Shown here piece by piece: positions 57,240 to 64,000 of a stretch of 64,000 bases of DNA. The stretch lies in contig JBBQXS010000001.1 in NCBI GenBank assembly GCA_038209365.1, forward strand, positions 62,001-126,000. Direction: 5' to 3'. Source of the DNA: DASQHW01 sp038209365 (lineage in GTDB: Bacteria > Actinomycetota > Acidimicrobiia > IMCC26256 > PALSA-610). The notes beneath the pieces are model-generated. The model was given only the letters and a program-made list of their open reading frames with translations. It did not search any database and was not told the DNA's origin. Position 1 is the stretch's first letter. The number at the start of each line of letters is the position of its first letter. The position numbers were made by a program, and so were the translations under genes.

Positions 57240-58841
57240 TCAACTTCGCAGTGCGCGGCGCGCCTCGGCGGCGCGCTCCGCGTCGAGACGTTCCAGCTCG
57301 TACGCTCGGTGGTCGACGTAGTGCATCGCCGCCGAGATCGCGCGGTGCCCGGCTCGCTCTGCAATCAACCGATGCATCTGCTGCGCGATGCGGCGATAGC
57401 TCGGATGTCCTTGCGGGGAACTCCGCAACTCGCAAAGATGCATCGCCTCTCGTGCGTTCATCTGCATGACGTACCGCATCTTGTAGCCGAGCGCGACTGC
57501 GTACGGAGCTTGTGCCGGGAAGGGGTCGACGAGCACGTCGTACAGATCGCGTGACCGCTCCATGCCTTCCTCGTAGCGCGTCGCGAGTCCTGCGTCGCGT
57601 ACCGCCTCAGGCACGTCGAAGCCGTGCTCCGGTGTGAGACGCTGCCATTCGATGGTCAGCATGCGGTGACGTTGCAGGTCGCGGAACGCGCCGTAGTCGC
57701 CCATCACGTCGAAGCGGTAGTCCGTTCGCTCGAATGCCCGGCCAGGCTTGTGACGCCGGTTCGTCCGCTCCCCGACGTACGCCTGCATCAACGCGACGCG
57801 ATCGTCCGCCGGCAACCGCCGCACCCGTTCGAGCAACTGCGACTCCGAAAGATGCGAGTGCGGATAGCAGATTGCCGCGAGCACCTTGTCCTCACCGTCG
57901 GGATCCCAGTCGAGCAACGAGACCTCGTCGACCGGCACGGGAGTGTCGGCACCGAAGATGCGCTGGACGAGATGCTCGGTGTCCTCACGCGTCTCGGCGA
58001 GGTAGGCCGACCACGCACCGCCGCGATCGCTGCGATCGACACGCACGAGGAACGACGGAATCACCTTGCGGAGCTCGTCGAGCATCAGCTGGGCGTACAT
58101 CTGGGCTTCGGGGAGCGGATGGGCGCGCATGCGCAGCAGCAGCGCCTCGTAGGCCTGTCCCGTGCCGTAGATGCCGACGTTCGACAGTGTCCCGGCGGGC
58201 AGGAGGCCGCGCACGGTGTCGCACGCCTTGGCCTTGATGGTCTGTTTGTACACGAAGTCGGAGTCGGCCGGTTGCTTCGGGTGCTGTTCGCGCGCCCACT
58301 CCATCATCGCCGGCAACATCGCGCTGTAAGTGTCGAACGCGGCATCCATGTCGGCGATGTAGCGGGCCGCGAAGCGCGATTGGCAGATTTCCGACGGGCG
58401 CAGATATCGGTAGCGGCCGAGGAGACGCGAGTCGTACGGGATGTAGCGCGTGGATTGCTCCAAGTAGGCCATCAGCCGGCCCCACTCGAGGATCTTGGTC
58501 AGGAGGTTCGACGCCTGCTCACACGCGAGGTGCACGCCGCCCAGCTGGGCGACCGAGTCGTCCCCGTACTCCATGAAGACGCGTGCATACAGCTCCTCGG
58601 CGCGTCTGAGACCGATGGTCGCGTCGACGGTCAGGTCACCGGTGAGGTCGAGATCGCCGACGAACTCGTCGAGGAAGAGACGGCGCAGGCTCTTGTCGGA
58701 TCGCGAGTAGCGCGCAAACAGCGCGCCCTTCACGACTTCGGGAAGGTTCGTGAGCGCGAAGACCGGTCCGTCGAGGTTCGTGAAGTACGGCCGGAGGGTT
58801 GCTGCCTCGGGTTCGGTGAACGTCTCCGGCGCATACAGCAT
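57240..58841 (-). CDS. Tandem ThyX-like protein (two thymidylate-synthase-complementing domains)
   Basis: A 533-residue protein built of two ThyX-type halves. ThyX makes dTMP from dUMP with FAD and methylene-THF, and its motif is RHRxxSxxxxSxR. The N-terminal half has WGRLMAYLEQSTRY (120-133): the EQSxRY part that holds dUMP is kept but RHR is lost. The C-terminal half has RHRMLTIEWQR (391-401): RHR is kept but the SxR part is lost. Both halves have the later helix with LRMRAHPLPEAQ- or LRSSPQGHPSYR-like sequence. Normal ThyX is 220-250 residues per chain. It may be a pseudo-tetramer arrangement of one site, or a different flavoenzyme. The ATG start has no clear ribosome binding site. Confidence 0.8.
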   Translation of the reverse strand: MLYAPETFTEPEAATLRPYFTNLDGPVFALTNLPEVVKGALFARYSRSDKSLRRLFLDEFVGDLDLTGDLTVDATIGLRRAEELYARVFMEYGDDSVAQLGGVHLACEQASNLLTKILEWGRLMAYLEQSTRYIPYDSRLLGRYRYLRPSEICQSRFAARYIADMDAAFDTYSAMLPAMMEWAREQHPKQPADSDFVYKQTIKAKACDTVRGLLPAGTLSNVGIYGTGQAYEALLLRMRAHPLPEAQMYAQLMLDELRKVIPSFLVRVDRSDRGGAWSAYLAETREDTEHLVQRIFGADTPVPVDEVSLLDWDPDGEDKVLAAICYPHSHLSESQLLERVRRLPADDRVALMQAYVGERTNRRHKPGRAFERTDYRFDVMGDYGAFRDLQRHRMLTIEWQRLTPEHGFDVPEAVRDAGLATRYEEGMERSRDLYDVLVDPFPAQAPYAVALGYKMRYVMQMNAREAMHLCELRSSPQGHPSYRRIAQQMHRLIAERAGHRAISAAMHYVDHRAYELERLDAERAAEARRALRS

Positions 58842-58904
58842 GGGACTGGCGATGGTACCTGTGAGCCTGTGACGCTGCGCGCATCACGCGGGCCCCTGAC
58901 CTGG

Positions 58905-59561
58905 TCAAACGAGCAGCCGGTAGGCCCCCGCAACGACCTCGATCGTGACCCGGTCGGTCCGGTCTCGGCGGCGGCCGTCCAGCTCGAGACGGCGTCGCGA
59001 CCCTTTTCGCACCCATCGCACGTCGATCTTCCGCCCGGTCCGCTGGGCGATCCGCGGATGCGGCACGTGGGTGCCGGCGGCAAGACGCGCCCGCATCCCG
59101 GCTCGCTCCGGCGGCGCGAGCGCGTACACCTGTACCTCGACGCGGCCGTCTCCCGGGTGGCCGCGCGGGACGAGATCGAGGCCGTGGTGGAACTCGCCGT
59201 TGGCGACGACGACGGTTGTGGCGCGGCCGGTGAACCACTCCACGCCGTCCACCGTCACGGTCACCGATCTTCGTCGGGACAATCGGCGGAGGCGGTCGGG
59301 CACGACGCCGAGCACGACCATGTTGCATGCGAGCCCGTGGTCGTCGACGCGGAGCGCGTCGAGTCGCACTTCGACGCCCGCAGTGCCGGCGGTCTGCCCC
59401 CCCACCGCCCGCGCGAGGTCGGAGCCACCCGTCGGGCAAAACCGGATCAGCGCACCGGGCCGGCGAGCCGCCGCGCGCGCGAGCTCGGCGTCGTCGCCCC
59501 ATACCTCGAGGTCGGGCCCGGCCGTCGTCGGCGTGCCCCACTCGTCGCCCGGCTTGATCAT
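58905..59561 (-). CDS. Diacylglycerol kinase-like protein, apparently lacking the catalytic N-terminus
   Basis: A 218-residue protein that aligns with the middle and C-terminal part of YegS/DgkB lipid kinases: FCPTGGSDLARAVGG corresponds to PxGTGNDFARxLG, ATTVVVANGEFHHGLDLVPR to the conserved ANG(R/K)xxGGGxxxAP segment, and the C-terminal strand pattern follows. The nucleotide-binding GGDGT motif and most of the N-terminal domain are missing; typical kinases have about 300 residues. It may be a regulatory or degenerate paralogue. It ends the tat-helY operon, 7 bases after helY. Confidence 0.65.
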   Translation of the reverse strand: MIKPGDEWGTPTTAGPDLEVWGDDAELARAAARRPGALIRFCPTGGSDLARAVGGQTAGTAGVEVRLDALRVDDHGLACNMVVLGVVPDRLRRLSRRRSVTVTVDGVEWFTGRATTVVVANGEFHHGLDLVPRGHPGDGRVEVQVYALAPPERAGMRARLAAGTHVPHPRIAQRTGRKIDVRWVRKGSRRRLELDGRRRDRTDRVTIEVVAGAYRLLV

Positions 59562-59568
59562 GCCGCCA

Positions 59569-62199
59569 TCACCCCGTGGGCGTATTCACGGTGCTCGAGG
59601 CCGCGACAACCCCGCGCAGGCACGCGTCGGCGGCGGCGTGTGCCGTGGCGGCGGTGCGGGGGTCGGGCGCGACGTCGGCGATCTGCCGCAGCAGGTCGAT
59701 GGTCTGTTTCACGTTGCGCACGAAGTCGCCGCCGGTCATCTCCTCGTCGTCCAGCACCTCGGCGAGGTCGTGCCCACCCACCCATTCGTGGATCGCGGTC
59801 GCGAAGCCGGGATCGGGACGGCGGGTCTCGGGCAGGCGGGCCTCGCGCTCGGCGACGTGCAGGTCGCGCCAGATGCCGTCGAGGGCGCGGGAGCGCCGGG
59901 AGACCTGCGCATTGGGCCAGCGCGGTGGCGGTGCAGGGTCGTTGGACTCCGGTCCCCTGCGTTGGAACGTGAAGCACGAGACGAGCGCGGCAAGCGTCGC
60001 TTCTTCGACGTCGTCGAGGTGGCCTTCGCGCAGCGCCTCGGCGAGGACGAGGTCGCCCTCGGTGTTGAGGCGCGCGAGCAGCCGGCCGGCATCGGTGAGC
60101 GTCCAGCCCTCGACGTATCCCCAGCCTTCGAGCACCGACAGCACGCGGTCGAACTGCCGGGCGAGGCTTTCGCTGCGGCTCCCGACCCGCCGTTCCAACC
60201 GGGCGACCTCGCGGGAGATGCGATCTGCCTGCCACGCGGCGCGCAGGGCGGCGTCGGACCCGGGCGCGCCGTGGAGCGGGTGCGCATCGATCTCGGCCTG
60301 GAGCTCCGACACGGCGCGGTCGGTGTCGACCGGCAGCTCCGAGGCGTGGACCTGCAGCCGCCGCAACGTGTCCACGGCTGCGCGCTGGAAGGCCTGGCTG
60401 CGGGGCGCGAACGGCGTAGGCAGGTCGATGGTCGCGACCTTGCGCACCGGGCCCCGGAAATCGTGCGGGGAGAGGCGGACGAGCGACTTGCCCTGCGTCA
60501 GGGCGAGCACCCGCTGTCCTCCCCGGCCCTGCTCCTGTTTCAGGACGACCGCCTTCCCGCCCCGCCGCGGCGCGATGACGACGTCGCCGGGCCGCAGCGC
60601 GTCGAAGCGGTTGCCGTCGCGACCGTGGGCCGTGCGTCGGGCGGCGTCGAGCTCGGCCAGGAGACGCCGGTATTCGGTGATGTCGCCGTCCGGGTGGGTC
60701 GCGGAATCCTGTGCGCGCGCGAGCTGCTCACGACGGCGTTCGAGCTCACGCTCGACGGCGACGACGTCGCGGTCCGCCTGGTATTGCGCGAACGAGAGGT
60801 TCAACAAGTGCCTCGCCTCGTCGGGCGGATACCGCTGCACGAGGTTGGCAGTCATGTTGTAGGTCGGGTGGAACGACGACGTCAGCGCGTACGTCCGCCG
60901 GGATGCGAGACCTGCGACCTGTTCGAACGGCACGAACGGATCCCACAGCACGACGACGTAGCCGAGGTCGTCGATGCCGCGGCGACCGGCCCGTCCCGCG
61001 AGCTGGGTGTACTCGCCGGGCGTGAGGAACTGGTGGTGCTCGCCGGTGAACTTCGAGAGGCGCTCGATGACCACCGAGCGGGCGGGCATGTTGATGCCGA
61101 GCGACAAGGTCTCGGTCGCGAACACGACCTTCAGGAGGCCGGCCGCGAACGCTTCCTCGACGGCTTCCTTCATCGGCGGGACCATGCCGGCGTGGTGCGC
61201 GGCGACGCCGGCCTCCATGCCCGCGATCCAGGTGTCGTAGCCGAGCACGTCGAGGTCGTCGTCGGTGAGGGCCTCGACGTGCTTCTCGGCGATGTGCCGC
61301 AACGAGCGGCGTTCGGCGGATTCGGTGAGCCGGATGCCCGCCGCGAGGCACTGCTCGACCGCCTGATCGCAGCCGGCACGTGAGAACACGAAAGCAATCG
61401 CGGGGAGCATCTGCTCCTCCGCGAGGCGTTCGACGACCTCGGTGCGCCAGGGGGTGTAGAGCCGCCGGCGCCGCTGTCCGCGAGCCCGGGGAGCGTTGCG
61501 CGCGTCGAGGCGGGCGGCGACCGGGTTCGGATGCGGCTCGCCGTCGACGTCGACGAACGTCGGCAGCAGGTGGAGCTGCTCGGCGCCCCGGTCCCCGACC
61601 ATGTACAGATGCCTGAGCTCGACCGGCCGCCGTTCCTCGATGACCGTTTCCGTCGCGCCTCGTACGGTCTGCATCCAGGCCGCGACCTCCTCGGCGTTGG
61701 ACACCGTTGCCGAGAGTGCCACCAGATCGATATCGGTCGGCAGGTGGACGATGACCTCCTCCCACACGGCCCCCCGGGACGGATCCTGGAGGTAGTGCAC
61801 CTCGTCGAGCACGACGTATCGGAGGCCCTCGAGCGCCGGAGAGCGGGCGTAGATCATGTTGCGGAGCACTTCGGTCGTCATCACGACGACGGGCGCGTCC
61901 CCGTTGATCGCGTTGTCGCCGGTGAGCAGCCCGACGCGGTCGGCACCGTACGCGCGCACGAAGTCGCCGTACTTCTGGTTCGACAGGGCTTTCAGGGGCG
62001 TCGTGTAGAACGTCTTGACTCCCGCCGCGAGCGCTCGGGCGATCGCGTACTCGGCGACGAGCGTCTTGCCCGATCCGGTCGGAGCGGCGACGAGGACCGA
62101 ACGTCCGCGATCCAGCGCGTCCAGCGCCCGGACCTGGAACTCGTCGAGGGGGAACGGCCGGGCCGCCGCGAAGGCGGCGCGGATGTCCGCGGTCGTCAC
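59569..62199 (-). CDS. helY: HelY/Ski2-like DExH-box RNA helicase
   Basis: An 876-residue Ski2/Mtr4-type helicase. Motifs: Q-region PLDEFQVRAL (17-26), Walker A APTGSGKT (39-46), TTPLKALSNQKY (Ia), TTEVLRNMIY, DEVH (132-135), LSATVSNAEEVAAW (III), and in RecA2 VVFATETLSLGINMPARSVV and QLAGRAGRRGID (VI). The C-terminal half contains the ratchet and DSHCT-like domain (ALVSCFTFQRRG). The mycobacterial homologue is HelY (Rv2092c), next to tatC and tatA as here. It starts at a GTG 4 bases after the upstream stop. Confidence 0.92.
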   Translation of the reverse strand: MTTADIRAAFAAARPFPLDEFQVRALDALDRGRSVLVAAPTGSGKTLVAEYAIARALAAGVKTFYTTPLKALSNQKYGDFVRAYGADRVGLLTGDNAINGDAPVVVMTTEVLRNMIYARSPALEGLRYVVLDEVHYLQDPSRGAVWEEVIVHLPTDIDLVALSATVSNAEEVAAWMQTVRGATETVIEERRPVELRHLYMVGDRGAEQLHLLPTFVDVDGEPHPNPVAARLDARNAPRARGQRRRRLYTPWRTEVVERLAEEQMLPAIAFVFSRAGCDQAVEQCLAAGIRLTESAERRSLRHIAEKHVEALTDDDLDVLGYDTWIAGMEAGVAAHHAGMVPPMKEAVEEAFAAGLLKVVFATETLSLGINMPARSVVIERLSKFTGEHHQFLTPGEYTQLAGRAGRRGIDDLGYVVVLWDPFVPFEQVAGLASRRTYALTSSFHPTYNMTANLVQRYPPDEARHLLNLSFAQYQADRDVVAVERELERRREQLARAQDSATHPDGDITEYRRLLAELDAARRTAHGRDGNRFDALRPGDVVIAPRRGGKAVVLKQEQGRGGQRVLALTQGKSLVRLSPHDFRGPVRKVATIDLPTPFAPRSQAFQRAAVDTLRRLQVHASELPVDTDRAVSELQAEIDAHPLHGAPGSDAALRAAWQADRISREVARLERRVGSRSESLARQFDRVLSVLEGWGYVEGWTLTDAGRLLARLNTEGDLVLAEALREGHLDDVEEATLAALVSCFTFQRRGPESNDPAPPPRWPNAQVSRRSRALDGIWRDLHVAEREARLPETRRPDPGFATAIHEWVGGHDLAEVLDDEEMTGGDFVRNVKQTIDLLRQIADVAPDPRTAATAHAAADACLRGVVAASSTVNTPTG

Positions 62200-62203
62200 A
62201 TGA

Positions 62204-62719
62204 TCACTTGCCCGTCGTTGTCGCAGTCACCGCAGGCGTCGCGGTCGTCGCCGGCGTCGAAGCCTTCGCCGTTGTACCCGGGGTGCTCGGCTTCGACGCG
62301 GCGCTCGTCGGTGTGCGGACGGGCGGCACCGGATTCTCTACCTGCTTGATCTGCTTGGGCCAGTGCCGGATCAGGCCGCCGGGCCACAGCACGGCCGCGG
62401 CGATGGCCGCGCCGGCGACGACGGCCGCCGTGACGCCCACCGCGATCCGAGACCGCACCCGCCGGGGACGCCGACGCCCGTTCAGCACCCACCAGATGCC
62501 GATCGCGAGCGCCGCCGCGGTCAGCACGCCGAACAACGTGACCCGGGACTGGCGCGAGAGCAGGCCCCCGCCGCCCGGTACGCCGGGGGCGCCGGGCCGC
62601 ATGAGCCAGATCACCAGCACGGTGCCGGCGACGATGGCGACGGCTGCGGCGACCGCGATGATCACCTCGGCGCGAGGGCGCACCCGTACCGTGGGTTTGC
62701 GAGTCCGGGAGGGGCTCAT
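62204..62719 (-). CDS. Three-TM hypothetical protein with Pro/Thr-rich tail
   Basis: A 171-residue protein with a basic N-terminus, three hydrophobic segments (about 19-40, 60-78 and 91-113) and a low-complexity Thr/Ala/Pro tail of about 50 residues. It resembles no family I recognise; the tail suggests exposure to the outside. It is wedged between tatC (7 bases) and helY (4 bases), where mycobacteria have the two genes adjacent. Confidence 0.6.
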   Translation of the reverse strand: MSPSRTRKPTVRVRPRAEVIIAVAAAVAIVAGTVLVIWLMRPGAPGVPGGGGLLSRQSRVTLFGVLTAAALAIGIWWVLNGRRRPRRVRSRIAVGVTAAVVAGAAIAAAVLWPGGLIRHWPKQIKQVENPVPPVRTPTSAASKPSTPGTTAKASTPATTATPAVTATTTGK

Positions 62720-62726
62720 CGAGGCA

Positions 62727-63485
62727 TCACCGTTTCATCAGCCGCCCAATGAGGATGGCGACCTCATAGAAGAGATACATCGGGATCGCCATGAACAATA
62801 GGGAGAACGGGTCTTGGCTGGGGGTGATCACCGCCGCGAAGATCGTGATCCCGACGATCACCCACCGGCGGGCTTGCCGCAGCTGGCGCGTGTTGACCAC
62901 CCGCACGAGCAATAACCCCACGATGAGCAACGGGAACTCGAAGGACACGCCGAAGGCGATGACCATCAGCGTCACGAGCGTCAGGTACTTGTCGGCGACG
63001 ATGAACGGCTGCAACGAGTTCCCGCCCACGCCGAGCAGGAAGTCGAGCGCCTTGACGACGGTGAACCACGCGACCACTCCACCGAGCGCGAACAGCACAA
63101 CCGACGACACCAGGAACGCGACCGCGTATCGGCGCTCGTTCTTGTGCAGCGCCGGCGTCACGAAACGCCAGATCTGCCAGAAGATGATCGGCACCGAAAG
63201 CGCGATCCCGCCGTAGCCGGCGATCTTGAGACGCACGAGGAACGGTCCGAGGGGATCGGTGACGACGAGGTCGCAGCCTTTGTGCGGATTGTTCCCGCAC
63301 TGCGGCTGCCCGCGCGTCACCTCCTCGTAGGGACCGGCGAGGAAGTGCAGCACGCGGTTGTACAAGAAGAACATCACGACCGAGCAGACCACCACGGAGA
63401 TCGCGCAGATGATCAGGCGGCGCCGGAGCTCTGTGAGGTGCTCGATGAGCGTCATCCGGCCGCCGTCGTCACCCTCCCCGTCCAT
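62727..63485 (-). CDS. tatC: Sec-independent protein translocase TatC
   Basis: A 252-residue six-TM core subunit of the twin-arginine translocase, which recognises Tat signal peptides. The N-terminal MTLIEHLTELRRRLIICAIS contains the conserved HLxELRxR (Glu for the arginine pair), and GIALSVPIIFWQIWRFVTPAL and FGVSFEFPLLIVGLLLV are typical. It lies 15 bases downstream of tatA. The Tat-type phosphoesterase at 18946-20397 is a likely client. Confidence 0.96.
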   Translation of the reverse strand: MDGEGDDGGRMTLIEHLTELRRRLIICAISVVVCSVVMFFLYNRVLHFLAGPYEEVTRGQPQCGNNPHKGCDLVVTDPLGPFLVRLKIAGYGGIALSVPIIFWQIWRFVTPALHKNERRYAVAFLVSSVVLFALGGVVAWFTVVKALDFLLGVGGNSLQPFIVADKYLTLVTLMVIAFGVSFEFPLLIVGLLLVRVVNTRQLRQARRWVIVGITIFAAVITPSQDPFSLLFMAIPMYLFYEVAILIGRLMKR

Positions 63486-63500
63486 CAGCGGTCGAGCCGG

Positions 63501-63794
63501 TCAGCTGAACGAGCCCGGGCCCGCGAAGCCCTCGTCGTAGGTCTCGGGTGCGGGTGTCGGAAACGTCGAATGATCAGTGTCCTCGATCGTGTCCGGGGTC
63601 GCGTGCGACGGGTCGGGCGGCGTGACGTCGGGATGCAGCACGGTGTCGAGCTCGGCGCGCACCGTGTTCTGCATCCGGCGCACCTCGCGCATCGCCGCGC
63701 CAACCTGGCGGCCGACCTCGGGAAGCCGCTTTGGTCCGAAGACGATCAGCGCGACGACGAGGACGACGAGGATCTCGGCGGGTCCGATGTTCAT
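63501..63794 (-). CDS. tatA: TatA/TatB-type translocase subunit
   Basis: A 97-residue protein with one N-terminal TM helix and an amphipathic helix: MNIGPAEILVVLVVALIVFG then PKRLPEVGRQVGAAMREVRR. The FGPKRLPE turn is the TatA/B hallmark. The Glu at position 7 is nearer to TatB-type polarity, and the long acidic tail also occurs in TatB; actinobacteria often have TatA and TatB separately, so A or B cannot be decided. A TAGAAT hexamer lies 13 bases before the ATG. Confidence 0.9.
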   Translation of the reverse strand: MNIGPAEILVVLVVALIVFGPKRLPEVGRQVGAAMREVRRMQNTVRAELDTVLHPDVTPPDPSHATPDTIEDTDHSTFPTPAPETYDEGFAGPGSFS

Positions 63795-63833
63795 GCGTGA
63801 GGGCGCGATTCTACGCTCCGCGCCCCGCCTGAA

Positions 63834-64000
63834 TCAGTCGTCGACGTCGAGGCGCCGGCGAATACGAGCCGTGTCGTCACGCACGCGCAGCAGGGCCGGA
63901 TGCAGCTCGCGGCCGAACTGTTCGATCGTGCGGTAGGCCCCGTCGACGTCGCGACGAAGTCGCAGTCCGCACCAGCCGAGCAGGATCATTCCGATGGCCG
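63834..64000 (-). CDS. C-terminal end of a small membrane-anchored protein, 5' end outside the window
   Basis: Reading from base 64000 leftwards gives a frame ending at 63834 with AIGMILLGWCGLRLRRDVDG and then YRTIEQFGRELHPALLRVRD and a basic/acidic end (RRRLDVDD). It looks like a TM helix followed by a cytosolic amphipathic helix. It is upstream of tatA on the same strand with 39 bases between. The family is unknown; the missing 5' part prevents more. Confidence 0.6.
   Translation of the reverse strand, partial: AIGMILLGWCGLRLRRDVDGAYRTIEQFGRELHPALLRVRDDTARIRRRLDVDD

Noticed and set aside
57624..59972. 782-residue plus-strand frame, and a similar 812-residue frame at 58945-61383
   Set aside because: Antisense shadows of the ThyX-like, DGK-like and helY genes caused by high GC.
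1..64000. tRNA, rRNA, CRISPR, IS or prophage
   Set aside because: Reading both strands I saw no tRNA TPsiC-like arm with a matching acceptor stem, no repeated spacer-type units and no transposase or integrase motif. A tRNAscan and IS search would settle this.

Overview
The window is high-GC bacterial chromosome from an actinomycete-type organism. The best evidence is conserved neighbourhoods. One block runs gcvH, FHA (GarA-like), MerR, DUF151 nuclease, MerR, the same order as Rv1826-Rv1830 of Mycobacterium tuberculosis. A second has helY, tatC and tatA in the mycobacterial order. DUF4193, DUF2630 and Lnt proteins also fit. The many CoA, dioxygenase and amidohydrolase genes and the unusual insertions into these blocks suggest Acidimicrobiia or a related environmental lineage, but this is inference. 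I see no rRNA, tRNA, CRISPR array, insertion sequence, integrase or phage gene; it reads as ordinary chromosome with dense short operons.

Layout. 1-7.5 kb: 3' part of a DHA2-type exporter, a STAS protein, an NYN/OST-HTH putative RNase, two DUF2630 proteins in separate small operons, a crotonase and a membrane HD-GYP-like protein. 7.5-15.7 kb: a full-length Lhr helicase, dodecin, then a signalling cluster (GGDEF-EAL protein, Crp/Fnr regulator, lone cyclic-nucleotide-binding protein). 15.7-24.6 kb: SDR, unknown CrtC-like protein, PhyH dioxygenase, Tat-exported phosphoesterase, zinc-ribbon membrane protein, acyltransferase-SGNH protein and D-aminoacylase. 24.6-29.6 kb: MoxR-VWA-XdhC-XdhC accessory operon of CO-dehydrogenase type, without the enzyme genes, followed by an atypical SDR and a MetE-like protein. 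29.6-36 kb: acyl-CoA synthetase, gamma-glutamyltransferase, PgsA-like synthase and a nucleotidyltransferase/phosphomannomutase fusion.

36-43.6 kb: the gcvH-garA-merR-hpt-DUF151-K+ channel-merR-nuclease-like-gcvT-GNAT-thioesterase block, then an ArsR-SRPBCC fusion gene with a clear promoter and operator. 43.6-47.8 kb: a minus-strand catabolic operon (NTF2-like, amidohydrolase, alpha/beta hydrolase, PhyH). 47.8-53.6 kb: two methyltransferases, a beta-propeller lipoprotein, a DAP-reductase-like dehydrogenase and an M3 oligopeptidase. 53.6-64 kb: DUF4193-lnt operon, a tandem ThyX-like protein and the tatA-tatC-helY-DGK-like operon, ending in a gene cut by the window edge.

A recurring feature is leaderless transcription. 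At about 14 genes a TANNNT -10 hexamer lies exactly 6 or 7 bases before an ATG or GTG with no Shine-Dalgarno sequence. Genes inside operons instead use ATGA or GTGA stop-start overlaps, and a minority have GGAG-type ribosome binding sites.
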